Program-made: the position numbers and the translations under genes
The notes under the pieces: generated by a model
What the model saw: the letters and a program-made list of their open reading frames with translations, nothing else
Told to the model about the DNA's origin: nothing
Database searches by the model: none
DNA from: Sergeia podlipaevii
Taxonomy: Eukaryota; Euglenozoa; Kinetoplastea; Trypanosomatida; Trypanosomatidae
Direction: 5' to 3'
Assembly: GCA_030849805.1 (NCBI GenBank)
Contig: JASANZ010002160.1
Coordinates: 1 to 57,994, forward strand
Length of the DNA stretch: 57,994 bases
Shown: piece by piece, positions 49,601 through 57,994 of the stretch
How positions within the stretch are numbered: position 1 is the first letter of the stretch
Layout: each line of letters opens with the position of its first letter

Positions 49601-52600
49601 GTCCCTTGGAGAAGCCTGCTGTAGACTGGGGAGGAGTGGGAGACGAGCGTTGGCATCACTGCGCTGTTGACGCAGGGAACGGTGATGATGTCGTATCATG
49701 TGGAAGCAGCAGCGGGGGTTGGCGTGACCTGGATGTCGTGGCGCCGTTTCCTGGCACAACGAACACGAGCTGTTGCACCAGTGCCGCCACCTCCCGCGTC
49801 TTGAACAGTTACACCCCTAGTAGCTTTCCAAGAGGTGCAAGCTCAACTAAGAGTACAACGCCCTATAGCTATAGCTACGGCTACAACGATGACGACGATG
49901 ACCAGGGCTCGTTCGATCCTTCCTTTACTCGGCGGACCATGGCGCCTCGCAAGTTTGGCATCTTAGCAAGCAAGAACAGCAATCCGCTTATCAGTAGGAA
50001 CGCTGAAGAACAGGAAAGTAATAATGGTGCTGATCATGTGTCCAGTGGCGTCGTTGCTCTATCGCCTCTGCACGTAGACCCCCACGACGTGGAGTATGAC
50101 AACAGCGGAAGCTCTATCATTTACATCCCCAACCCCCTCCTGAAAGCGACGACGAGGCCCATTCTCTCACTGCCTGCTCCGGTCTCGAAACCTGCAGGTG
50201 TGGTGGCGGGAGCCGTGGCGAGTCAGCCTACGCAGGCGGTGACGTCGCTACTGGTACGCGGCCATGCACGTGGTCCTCTCCATCGTGCTGGCAACAATCG
50301 TAACTCAGCACAGCAGTCGCAGTTTGTGTCGGTGCCGCAGATACCAAGGACCACATCAGTGGCTTCTTTGCGCTGCTCCGTTTCCTTTGCACGAGACCCT
50401 CGCGAGGTGGTCGAAGAAGGTGAGCTCGGCGCGAAGGTGCGCCACAAGCTCAGCGTGCTACGCCGGAAGAATAGCGGGAGAGACACCCAAAAATGGAAGA
50501 AAAAACAGCAAAAGCATGCGAAGGACCGTGGCGGGAAAGGGCGAGCGCGAAGTGGCACGGAGTGCTTTGGCGTTGAAGGGAAGGAGGGGCCGAGCTCGGG
50601 GGGTGCGTGGCTATCAGAGGAGCCTGCCAGCGGCGGCGCACGTAGGGCAGATCGTAAAGGAGTACAACGGACGCAGGGCAAGACAAGTGGACGTGCTCGC
50701 AATCCGGAGTACCCTAACGAGGGCTTTATATTCATCCCAGAGGCGTACTTCCTGCGCGAGTACTATCCTGAGTCTGCCGGTGGGGCCGCTAAAGGCCGAA
50801 ACAGTTTCTTTAGCTTTGCCTTTGGCAATCGCAAGACGCGTGCGAGCAACGCCACCGTCGTGCACAGCAGTGACGAAGACGAATTTATTAATAGTAGAGG
50901 CCAGGCGGTCATGTCGCACAGCAGTGCTAGTGTGTCTTTGCATCAGCTTTCCTCGGCGGCAGTGCCAACCATGCCAGGAGCAGCGTCAAGTGGCGAAGAT
51001 AGCAAGGATAAGGCCAAAGCAGCAGCAGCAGCAGCAGGAAACTCCACTGCCTCTGCACCCGTATCGATCGCGCTCATTGATGCCGCAGCAGCGCCAACGT
51101 CGACCCTGAGTCAGGATCAACAGCAGGAGCTGGATATCGGTCTATCTACCAGTCTACCCACTTATCCACGCATGAGCCCTAGATCAAGCTGTCTGCAGCG
51201 TGCAGGAGAGATCAACAGCCTCAGTGCTTCCTTCTATATTGGCGGCAGCAGCGGAGTCCTGAATTACACGCCCACTGGCCCCACACCTCTCCAGCATCAG
51301 TCCAGCCGCCGCATGCCGCTGATGCGAGCTCGTGAGCACCGAAGAAAGCAGGAGGCCCCCTCTTATTACCCAAAGCAGCTTCTCAAGCTCCTGCGCAACA
51401 CCGGTGTGAAGCTGCGAGGCGTCATGGGTCTTGACTACACGCAGAAGTCTATGCTGTCCAATCTCAAGCTCGCCAGCAGGGGCTTACTGCGGTCCGCTGA
51501 TGAAGTACTGACATTTCCCACGGTGTATGTGAGGAGAAAAGAAGCGCAAAAACTGAAGTATGCGCTTGCGCGAGGCAGGGCAGCAGCTGTGGCGGCGGCG
51601 GCAAAGACAGACGCTAGTGACGACGAGCGAGAAGGAGCCGGCACAGACTCGTCACTGCAGCTCTTTCGTCCCCTGTGGACCCAGCCGACCGACGCTATGC
51701 TCGGCGCTGCGCAGGTGCCTGGCAGCTCCCCACCTTGGTTTTTTTATTGTAGCGCGCGTGCAGCCACCAAGGAAGTCGACGTTCTTGTTGGTACTGCGGC
51801 GGATGGCCGCAATGGCAGCGGGACTTGCGACAACAGAAGCAAAACACTAGACCTCTTAGTTACCACTCATGTAGTGCGGTGCCCTACAATGTTTGGCGAG
51901 ATATCCGCCATCGTCGTGAAGAACCGACAACGACGCGAGGAGCAGCAGCGCCTCGGCGGCAACAAGGTGGACTTTCCAAGCTCTACTGCTACCTGTAGCT
52001 CCTACTTAACCTCCCCGGATATGAACGGTATAGCCAGTAGGAATGGTGAGCCTCGTGCAACAGCCAAAAGCAACTCAAACGCAAAGAAGCAGCCTGTCAA
52101 CCCACCAAACCTGGAACGGCTTGCCGCGCGGCGCTTCTCAATAAACCCGCAGCTGCCAGCACTCGGTGTTACCGGCTACGGCTTCAGTACCGTATTGAGT
52201 GACAGTACCCACAGCGTAGACGCGGCCCCCGCTGGCGCTGACAACAGCAAGAGCAACATTGGCTTAGAGAAGCGCCGAGGACCGCTGTTGCAGCAGCCAG
52301 GGGGCAAGGATCAGAGCTGGACTGGGAGTTCAACCTTATCACCCCAGCAAGAACGCCTCGATCAGAAGAAACCTCTTTTACTCCATCAAGATGAGGAGGA
52401 GCAGGAAGAAGCAGCAGAAGAAGAACAACCCTCGCAAGACTCCGTTTCCGTCAGCTCCCTCGACACGAGTCGCGCAGCGCTTTGGAGGGTGGTGTGCATA
52501 GCGCAGGCAAAGAACCGCGCCGCCGCGATGCAGCGATGGTTTACCGAGATGGGATGCAAACTCCCGGTCACCAGGGACGCTGTTATCAAAGACATCGATG

Positions 52601-54612
52601 TAGACGGCTTGTACGCCGCCCTGATGGACGGATACGAGGGTGGTCATGATCCATTCTTGGTAACGCCTAACGGCACGCTTTCCGCGGCATTCCCAAGCTC
52701 CGACACTAACCTTCTCCCATCTATGGATGAACAGCTTGAGGAGGACAGCAAAACAGCAGGGCAGGAGAAATTCTTCCCAGTAGTCAATCTCATGAGTGTT
52801 TTGCAAAACAACAAGACTACCACTATACGATCACCGTCGTCAGCACAGGTGCGAGCAAGCGTGTCGGATTCCATTTGGAGCGCGGATGAACGTGAGAGCA
52901 GCACTAGCTCCTCGATGACCACTACTGTCATCGCTGTTACTAATGGTCACCACCACTACTACCAGCATCACGATGGTGAAGCAAGCACCGCCGAGAATAA
53001 GAAGAAGAAGCAGCGAGAAGACCGCAACGACGAAGATAACAACAACAACAACAACAATGTTGGCACCTATCCTGCAATCGCTACACCTGCACTCCCAGTT
53101 GGAGGTGGCTTACTTCTCAGTAGCAGTTTCTACGCGAGAAATAGTACTGTTGGTGTTGTTAGTGGTGCGGCGGCTGCACAAGGCAGCCAAAACAATACCA
53201 ATGATACGAAGAACGCGAACAAAGGCCGCGATGGCGGCGATGGTGGGGGCAGGCAACGCGGCAATAATTGGGATTTTATTCTAGAAGATCTCATGCGCGA
53301 GGTGGTCTTTGGAAGTCTCATCGGTGAGACCGCCGCCAGCGAGGACGGTGGCAATCCAGAAAAGAGCAATTCGGGAAGTGGGCATCATGATGGCAAGGCC
53401 GAAAGGGACAAGACGAAGGAGAAGAAGAAGGAAAAAATCAAAAACAAAAACAAAAATTGGGAAGGAGCGGAAAGGTCGATCTTTGCATCAGCACCGGAAC
53501 CTTTCTCCTCTGACTCTACTGATGCTGCAGCAGGAATACCGCCCTCTGCGAGTCGCTCGCCACCACTATTCCGAAGAGGTCTCCACTTTCTCGCAAACGT
53601 GATTAGTTGGCAGAAGCGTAGCACCGCGCCACACATTATCGTCAACAGCAACGACGAGGGTGACGAGGATGACTTGGCGCTGAGGAGCACTACCAGCAGC
53701 TACGCGAAGGACGAGGATGCCATTGACCATTACATGCGCAAGTATAGCCGGTCCCCGGGTGCGGCCAAGACTTCCAAGCAGCAGGCCCAACATCAGGAGG
53801 AGAGAGACCAGAAGAAACACGCAAAGCAACTTGTAAATGGAGAGGACGCGCGCTCGAACACGTTGCAGGGCCAAACATATCATACATCGGGCATTCTTGC
53901 TCGCGCCACGGAGGATGTCGTGGTGGCTGCAGCGGCACAAATAGATAGCGGCAGCGGCAGCGGTGGCAGTGGAGACTATCCCAAGAAGGGTCCACGTGCG
54001 GCTATGATGGTTTTTTCCTCCCCAGAGGGAGGCTCCAGTCTTATGGAAGACCTGCGCTGTCACTTTCTCCTGCGCAAACGACTGAAGGAAACCTTCTGGG
54101 AGCACCGGGCACGTCTCAAGGCGGTGCAGTCCGCTATTGACAACAAGATTGCTGTCGTCACACGGCGTGTGCTGTCTCAGCTGCTGACGTTGTTGGGCGT
54201 TGTCGCGACGGTGTGTCTCGCGCTGTCGTTTTGCGCCATGTTAAACACGGTGGACACCACATTTCTTTCTGGTATTCGACAGAAAGATAACTCTGTGGGG
54301 TACGAGCTCGCCGACTATCGAGACTGGGACACGTTCACCCTGCACTGCTGCTGTATTGCCGCAACTAGTTTGAAAGCCAAGTTCCCTTACTACGCGCTGG
54401 ATGCAGAGAACTGGATGTGTGACAACGGGGTGACCAAGGAGCGGATTCGACGAGACGGTTATGACAACAACGTTTATAGTGGGTACCGCGTGAGGCCGCT
54501 GTGTGGCATGAACTTTATCAACGGGTGCAAGCTGGTGGTGAAGGATGGTGAGGCGCGCGTGGTTGACTGTGACGATCCAACGATAAGTGCGAATGAGATA
54601 CAACGCTGGTAG
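46666..54612 (+). CDS. Giant multi-pass membrane protein, 2648 residues
   Basis: The frame starts at the ATG; the longer open frame begins with GTG. Hydrophobic helices are visible at about 74-94, 98-120, 136-157, 229-250, 264-285, 303-331, 409-428, 482-496, 510-528, 542-558 and 569-593. A Cys-rich loop (about 332-408, with C-x2-C in GCVDCD and several further Cys) lies between helices and is probably lumenal or extracellular. A hydrophilic region of about 1900 residues (600-2500), mostly low complexity with Gly/Arg, Asp/Glu, Ser and Asn runs, should face the cytoplasm. One more helix (about 2502-2527, LLTLLGVVATVCLALSFCAM) is followed by a Cys-rich C-terminal domain of about 120 residues. 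The membrane block with FLFQKLLLAVV between helices recalls large surface multi-pass proteins of protists, but I cannot name the family. Confidence 0.75.
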   Translation: MFFDIVDMTTTYIQYLSLLIRISPESFPSFYTETLAVFKYFVLDFFTSVDEDQRFNNPLKVSLPQWMPLDVRLQFVCISVIAPLALATLGTLGTHTKLGYVWLVITLGALFIFVFGAAMVANPQIYSDHKQPSMAVRVVLICVGIPAFAVCLVGGFISSSRGRKRQMREDVVNLTVFQEEELHRRDVNPVTQRIVEREHLSVEALAAERARQKRRSDRVEFINWLDVSLQTLFVVVLFFASLVLTGVIPISGIRALQSTTVFRAIGIILFSASILSLLWLFVSCFRAGRKVKEAIASFMSRKILSLVIICSSFLYISMVTNLISILYCAAMTCNPGSRPPNGGSVFPQSTATSSSIDVGCVDCDIQNFPQKCAVSLQNELCGGQIRQLRLVYDTRVRCDLIDGFFRASGIIVFTAYVFFLPVLQFILARHAVTILTTEFPLEHRFYEIFTEEELYYEKVITSKNNAAFMYRAYKRHYKYYKLSFLFQKLLLAVVSCTTRRGLAQDRAWIGLSLFLIIPLIALTCAVVLKPFARPTEAIYFPVLQFIVSLCAAYSLAGHQLGRDRIPRGLGVFLAVVVIFVPILTLVVATILTLRVERRRSDLLRQRLANVFASGISHTDGRRSGNGFNIADGGGGGGRRGGGEGGDEDGEDGLSCSDNDRSVEGWGATSRRRGRRNRIGTRHIQDSDRDDGDEGNEEDRVSDGGNAARGFSQAFVDGCDSITEHKPHHQRDDDSVSLEFDMMSVTSNADTTDLCSSRDADREEGDCSTNAYELISRTVIDGGGSVSGSAHSGDRNRRTARKYTTTSGSTEVKSARRQQHLSVGNRIPSAARRLLHTMDRWMVNGMPFIPHMPGERVMTEKPTAPILVSSLYAGSCALGGDGSGSSRSGDVVHPTPLSRNNKDDAVNPRWSMSATSGTVARRTSSFVIEAPSHTAEDDVGDRNYVPLDRRGEAVDAKQPKPPLSRGRLYALPKDSVREGGPLEKPAVDWGGVGDERWHHCAVDAGNGDDVVSCGSSSGGWRDLDVVAPFPGTTNTSCCTSAATSRVLNSYTPSSFPRGASSTKSTTPYSYSYGYNDDDDDQGSFDPSFTRRTMAPRKFGILASKNSNPLISRNAEEQESNNGADHVSSGVVALSPLHVDPHDVEYDNSGSSIIYIPNPLLKATTRPILSLPAPVSKPAGVVAGAVASQPTQAVTSLLVRGHARGPLHRAGNNRNSAQQSQFVSVPQIPRTTSVASLRCSVSFARDPREVVEEGELGAKVRHKLSVLRRKNSGRDTQKWKKKQQKHAKDRGGKGRARSGTECFGVEGKEGPSSGGAWLSEEPASGGARRADRKGVQRTQGKTSGRARNPEYPNEGFIFIPEAYFLREYYPESAGGAAKGRNSFFSFAFGNRKTRASNATVVHSSDEDEFINSRGQAVMSHSSASVSLHQLSSAAVPTMPGAASSGEDSKDKAKAAAAAAGNSTASAPVSIALIDAAAAPTSTLSQDQQQELDIGLSTSLPTYPRMSPRSSCLQRAGEINSLSASFYIGGSSGVLNYTPTGPTPLQHQSSRRMPLMRAREHRRKQEAPSYYPKQLLKLLRNTGVKLRGVMGLDYTQKSMLSNLKLASRGLLRSADEVLTFPTVYVRRKEAQKLKYALARGRAAAVAAAAKTDASDDEREGAGTDSSLQLFRPLWTQPTDAMLGAAQVPGSSPPWFFYCSARAATKEVDVLVGTAADGRNGSGTCDNRSKTLDLLVTTHVVRCPTMFGEISAIVVKNRQRREEQQRLGGNKVDFPSSTATCSSYLTSPDMNGIASRNGEPRATAKSNSNAKKQPVNPPNLERLAARRFSINPQLPALGVTGYGFSTVLSDSTHSVDAAPAGADNSKSNIGLEKRRGPLLQQPGGKDQSWTGSSTLSPQQERLDQKKPLLLHQDEEEQEEAAEEEQPSQDSVSVSSLDTSRAALWRVVCIAQAKNRAAAMQRWFTEMGCKLPVTRDAVIKDIDVDGLYAALMDGYEGGHDPFLVTPNGTLSAAFPSSDTNLLPSMDEQLEEDSKTAGQEKFFPVVNLMSVLQNNKTTTIRSPSSAQVRASVSDSIWSADERESSTSSSMTTTVIAVTNGHHHYYQHHDGEASTAENKKKKQREDRNDEDNNNNNNNVGTYPAIATPALPVGGGLLLSSSFYARNSTVGVVSGAAAAQGSQNNTNDTKNANKGRDGGDGGGRQRGNNWDFILEDLMREVVFGSLIGETAASEDGGNPEKSNSGSGHHDGKAERDKTKEKKKEKIKNKNKNWEGAERSIFASAPEPFSSDSTDAAAGIPPSASRSPPLFRRGLHFLANVISWQKRSTAPHIIVNSNDEGDEDDLALRSTTSSYAKDEDAIDHYMRKYSRSPGAAKTSKQQAQHQEERDQKKHAKQLVNGEDARSNTLQGQTYHTSGILARATEDVVVAAAAQIDSGSGSGGSGDYPKKGPRAAMMVFSSPEGGSSLMEDLRCHFLLRKRLKETFWEHRARLKAVQSAIDNKIAVVTRRVLSQLLTLLGVVATVCLALSFCAMLNTVDTTFLSGIRQKDNSVGYELADYRDWDTFTLHCCCIAATSLKAKFPYYALDAENWMCDNGVTKERIRRDGYDNNVYSGYRVRPLCGMNFINGCKLVVKDGEARVVDCDDPTISANEIQRW

Positions 54613-56311
54613 CCATGCCAGCACATCTTTCTTTCTCTCAGGCATGTGTAATTGTTGTTATTGTTGTTGTTATTGGTTTTATGAAGAGGAAGGAAACAAA
54701 AGAAGAAGAGGAGCCTGAGAGGGAAGGGGGAGGGAGGGTAGGTAAAAGACAAGACATGAAGAAAGAAAAACCGGGAACAAGAAAACGGAGAAAATGTGGT
54801 ATGTTTATTCTTTTTTTTTTATCTCTATTTTTTACCATGTGTCTACCTATCAGCGTGTTGTTTTTTGAGAACAAAACTAATGAGAAAGAAAAAAATTTTA
54901 GAGAAATAAAGGGGAATAGGAAGAGAGAGAGAGAGAGAGGGAGAGGAACCGTAGTTTATGTGTAAAAGGCGTGTAATGATGTAGATTCTCTTTCTCTTTT
55001 GTATATACATGTGTATTAGTTATTATTATTATTATTTTCTTTTCACACATATATGTCTCTGTATCTCTAGCTCTCTTTTTTATCAATTATTCTTTTTCCG
55101 TTTCTTTTTTTCTTTTGCATATATAGTGCGGCATTACTTACTTCATGTTTTTTCTTTTTTCTTCTTCCTTCCTCTCGTTGTGCATGCACCGCTTAACAAG
55201 GCGGTAATGACCATGTTTGTGTATGTGTGTATGTTTGTACCAAGAAGAGCAACAAACTTGTTACTATGACATGTCTTAAACACATTTTGTGTGTTGTTTT
55301 GCTTTTTTTTTTTTGGAAAGATGTAGACACACACGCAAACACCAATGGTCTACGTAAATTGGAGGGAATGAAAATAATAAAGATGTATTAAGAAAAACGA
55401 TAAAAAATGAAAAAGCGAGAGATAAGCGTCATGGAATTTTTAAAAAGAAATGAGAGGGAGAGAGAGAGAGGAATGGAAGAGCATAGTATGAGCGTAGACA
55501 GAGTGTGCCACTGCAGCCTGTGGATGTTTCAATTTTATCTTTCATTGTATTTGCGTGTTTGCAGGATGTTATTATTATTATTATTGCCCAAACTTGAGTA
55601 GACTTACGACTAGAGAGGCTCATTCATGAAGAAGGGGGGGGGAGAGAGAGATATATACGGGAGCAACACGCCCCTCACACCATTGCCGTTTTGGCATTTA
55701 TTATTGTTATTATTTTCATTTTTTTGTTGTTGTTGTTTTGTCTCTCTCTCTCTCTTTCATCATTATTGCTGTTTACATATGCAATATGAGTGTTGTTCTT
55801 GGCTGAGCAGCATCAAGATCAAAAAAAAGAGCACAGAAAAAAAAGGGTACGCTTATGATTATACTTTCTACAATTTGATCAAAATGAAAAATATGTATAC
55901 ATATATAGAGAGAGAAGAGTGTATAATGTCTTTTCTTTCTTTTTGCGTAGCATTTATGAATACTGTCTCCTCTCTCTTCTTTTCTATTTAAAAGGGAAAT
56001 CGATTGCAATTTTTTTTTTAGTTCAGTTATAAATAGAACATCTACTCAAGGGTTTCTTTTTTCCAATCGGTTGCTTCCGATTTTAAGAAAGGAATTGTCT
56101 CTACTGCTACTTCCCTTCTAATTATATTTTTTGAGCAACCTCTTCATATATATACTATCGTTGCTAGCCTTCTTCCTACTATTATCATTATCGTACCTGC
56201 AGAACAATATAGTGGGTAGGTACATAGGAAATCTATAAGATTTTCATATATCTTCTTTTCTTTACTACGGAACTCTCTTACCCTCCTCAGTAGCATACTT
56301 GCTTCTTCACG
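54613..56311. other. Intergenic region
   Basis: 1.7 kb with no gene seen. A TTG/GTT run follows the stop (about 54652-54674); GA runs lie near 54924-54938 and 55458-55470; ATT runs near 55022-55035 and 55569-55584. T-rich sequence leads to the next acceptor. Confidence 0.7.
56250..56290 (+). promoter_or_regulatory. Putative spliced-leader acceptor for the four-span protein
   Basis: Two CT tracts (56251-56265 and 56272-56288) end in AG at 56289-56290. The 5' UTR is about 21 nt. Confidence 0.6.
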
Positions 56312-56908
56312 ATGGGTCTTGGATCTATGTGTTCGAAGCTTCTTGCGCTGCTGCGCAAGTTCTTCTCGCTTATTATCGCGATCATCATGGCGGTGCTCAC
56401 TGCTGTGTACGTCATTGGCTGCGGCATCGTCATCACTCGAGAAAGAAACTTTGCCAAGTCTGGCTTTGAGTACTTTCTTGGTATTGTCGTCTCCATTGTC
56501 ACTTGCATCTGCTACATCATCCTGCACTTTGTTCCTCGCAAGGCGTACCGCCTGCTCTACGCACTCACAGGCTTGTTTCTGCTCAGCATGTTCCTCGTGG
56601 GTCTCTCTTGTGGACTCAGCGCACCTGTCATTACGGACTGCGGCGTGAGTGATATTCTCGATATTACGAACGTCACTGATCTTGGTAATGTCTTCTGGGG
56701 AAAGGATAAGGATGGCGCGAACATCACGATTGGCAGGCTCGGCGAGCCTGTGCGCAACTGCGGGCCTCAGCGTGCCGTCTTTGCTGGAGCCTTCATTAAT
56801 CTTGTTCTCTACGTGATTGCGCTGTTCGATGTGCAAAGTGTGCTTCTCTCGCGTATCAAGTCGAAGACGTACGGCGAGAGGTTTGTGGAGATGGGTATTA
56901 GCAATTAG
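56312..56908 (+). CDS. Four-span membrane protein with N-terminal dual-acylation motif
   Basis: 198 residues. The start MGLGSMCSK fits N-myristoylation at Gly2 with Ser at position 5, and Cys7 is a likely palmitoylation site; in trypanosomatids this pair often targets flagellar or plasma membrane proteins. Four hydrophobic helices lie at about 17-39, 53-74, 81-103 and 154-175. The loop between helices 3 and 4 (about 104-153) holds paired cysteines (110, 150) and two N-glycosylation sequons (N120-V-T and N137-I-T), so it probably faces outside. This topology, with both termini inside, resembles MARVEL or tetraspan proteins and, loosely, amastins. I see no signature that decides among them. The tail is short and basic. 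Confidence 0.82.
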   Translation: MGLGSMCSKLLALLRKFFSLIIAIIMAVLTAVYVIGCGIVITRERNFAKSGFEYFLGIVVSIVTCICYIILHFVPRKAYRLLYALTGLFLLSMFLVGLSCGLSAPVITDCGVSDILDITNVTDLGNVFWGKDKDGANITIGRLGEPVRNCGPQRAVFAGAFINLVLYVIALFDVQSVLLSRIKSKTYGERFVEMGISN

Positions 56909-56913
56909 GCACG

Positions 56914-56944
<31 letters not shown>

Positions 56945-57264
56945 ACTCTTTCTCAATCGTGTCCTGTGTGTGAGAGAGCGAAGGAAGAAAATATCGAGGC
57001 TGTCTCACCTTTTCACATTCTTATATCTATAGAAAGCGTGAGAGAGACCTCAAAGATTGAGAGAGGTATTTGCAATTACTATTTTTACTATTCCTGTTGC
57101 TTCATTGCGAAAAGAAATTATATTGGCGACCGAAACGGAGAAAAAAAAATTAGAGGAATATGATAATAGAAAAAAAAAGAAGTGCGGTTCTTTGAAGGGG
57201 AGAGCAATAACTCTTATCGCTGCACACATATTCCTTTTCTTGATTTTACGTATCGTGCATGTGT

Positions 57265-57308
<44 letters not shown>

Positions 57309-57994
57309 ACATCAGGTGCACTTATTGCGCACAAGACACAATTTATTATTATTATTATTCTTTTATCACTCTCTCTCTCTCTTTCTCTCTTTTACAGAAA
57401 AAAAAATTTCTTGTTGATATTGCTTTACTGTCGAGGTATGAGTACTTTGGTTTATTCTAAGTGTTGGGGGAAGACGTTTCAGGGGGGTGAGAGAAAGCGT
57501 TAGGGGTGAACGCAGGGAAGGATTGCATTGGAGGCTTTACGTTAACTTTTAATTTCCCCCTCCCTCCCACACACACACACACACCTTTCTATGTATTCTG
57601 CTGAAAATTAAATGAGAGTCATTGGAGGCAAGAAGGAGAAGAAGTTAGTGAAAGGAGGAAGTGAGAGTGATGGTTCCAGAATTGTTTATGTGTGCGTGTT
57701 TTTTATATATATATGTTGTTGTTATTGTTGCTAGCTTATCCCCCTCCCTGCACAACCTGTGCAAGCACTTTCATAAAGATGAAATTTGTATCCTCTACCA
57801 TAGAGGCCCGCATTTTTTTTTCTTCTCCTTTTTTTGAGGAGAAGAGTAGCCGGGACTTCTTATATACTGCACACAGTCCTGAAGGAGCGAACGGAGGTGT
57901 ATTCTCTTTTTCTTTTTTTTTCTTGTGCTGAGCAACTAATAGCTTTTGTGGCATCATATCTCTTCTTTGTTTTTCTTTTTTAAAAACTCTTGTT
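56909..57994. other. Downstream flank, no gene seen
   Basis: 1.1 kb of AT-rich sequence. A CA run (56914-56940) follows the last stop, and a GA run lies at 57266-57308. TTA and CT runs and T-rich tracts continue to the window edge. It is probably the 3' UTR of the last gene and the 5' flank of the next. Confidence 0.7.
57266..57308. repeat. GA microsatellite
   Basis: A GA run of about 43 bases with one short AAA interruption, in the last gene-free stretch. Confidence 0.95.

Noticed and set aside
50264..51109. 281-codon + frame inside the giant membrane protein
   Set aside because: An out-of-frame shadow with Arg/Ser/Gln-rich composition, in a low-complexity part of the longer frame.
56144..56956. 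270-codon open frame on the minus strand over the last gene
   Set aside because: It is antisense to the four-span protein, whose frame has a clear acylation motif, helices and a splice acceptor. The minus frame is charged, has no acceptor of its own, and begins in the CA microsatellite.

Overview
The window reads as nuclear DNA of a trypanosomatid (Kinetoplastea). All 18 intact protein genes lie on the + strand, head to tail. None needs a cis-intron. Almost every start codon is preceded by a long pyrimidine tract and then the first AG, the signature of spliced-leader trans-splicing. No promoter, operon Shine-Dalgarno site, tRNA, rRNA, transposon or CRISPR was seen. Coding regions are moderately GC-rich, while the gaps are AT-rich and packed with simple repeats (TTA, TA, GT, GA and poly-T). 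The layout fits one segment of a polycistronic directional gene cluster. I cannot name the genus. The gaps, often 1.5-2.9 kb, are long for this family. From memory, the T. brucei chromosome 8 locus with uridine phosphorylase also carries the gene for EIF4G5; that fits genes 1 and 8 here but was not checked.

Layout. 1-9.9 kb: an eIF4G-type MIF4G protein (EIF4G5-like), a coiled-coil protein, an unidentified 295-residue protein, and a mitochondrial-looking J-domain protein. 10.4-18.2 kb: a large protein with an N-terminal SPATA4/SPEF1-type calponin-homology domain, a nucleolar RRM protein with a histone-H1-like SPKKA tail, and a degenerate mitochondrial carrier. 19.6-26.7 kb: uridine phosphorylase (strikingly GC-rich), a small Cys-rich protein, Arp2/3 subunit 2 (ARPC2), and a FAM151/menorin-like protein. 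26.7-29.5 kb: a gene-poor gap holding what looks like a decayed gene. 29.5-38.3 kb: a divergent Rab GTPase, a coiled-coil protein, eIF2B beta, and a small single-span membrane protein. 40-54.6 kb: two giants, a 1432-residue PEX11-like protein split by a huge low-complexity insert and a 2648-residue multi-pass membrane protein. 56.3 kb: a four-span membrane protein with an N-terminal dual-acylation motif. The last 1.1 kb holds no gene.

Functionally the genes are a mixture, as expected for trypanosomatid clusters: translation (eIF4G-like, eIF2B beta), ribosome biogenesis, cytoskeleton/flagellum candidates, actin nucleation, pyrimidine salvage, and organelle membranes. Adjacent genes share no obvious pathway. 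Several listed starts are the first in-frame ATG rather than the longest open frame, because the longer frames begin with TTG or GTG inside the splice-acceptor tract.

Two imperfect tandem duplications (about 4.77-5.0 kb and 31.27-31.67 kb) each have a single N at the junction and may be assembly joins rather than biology.
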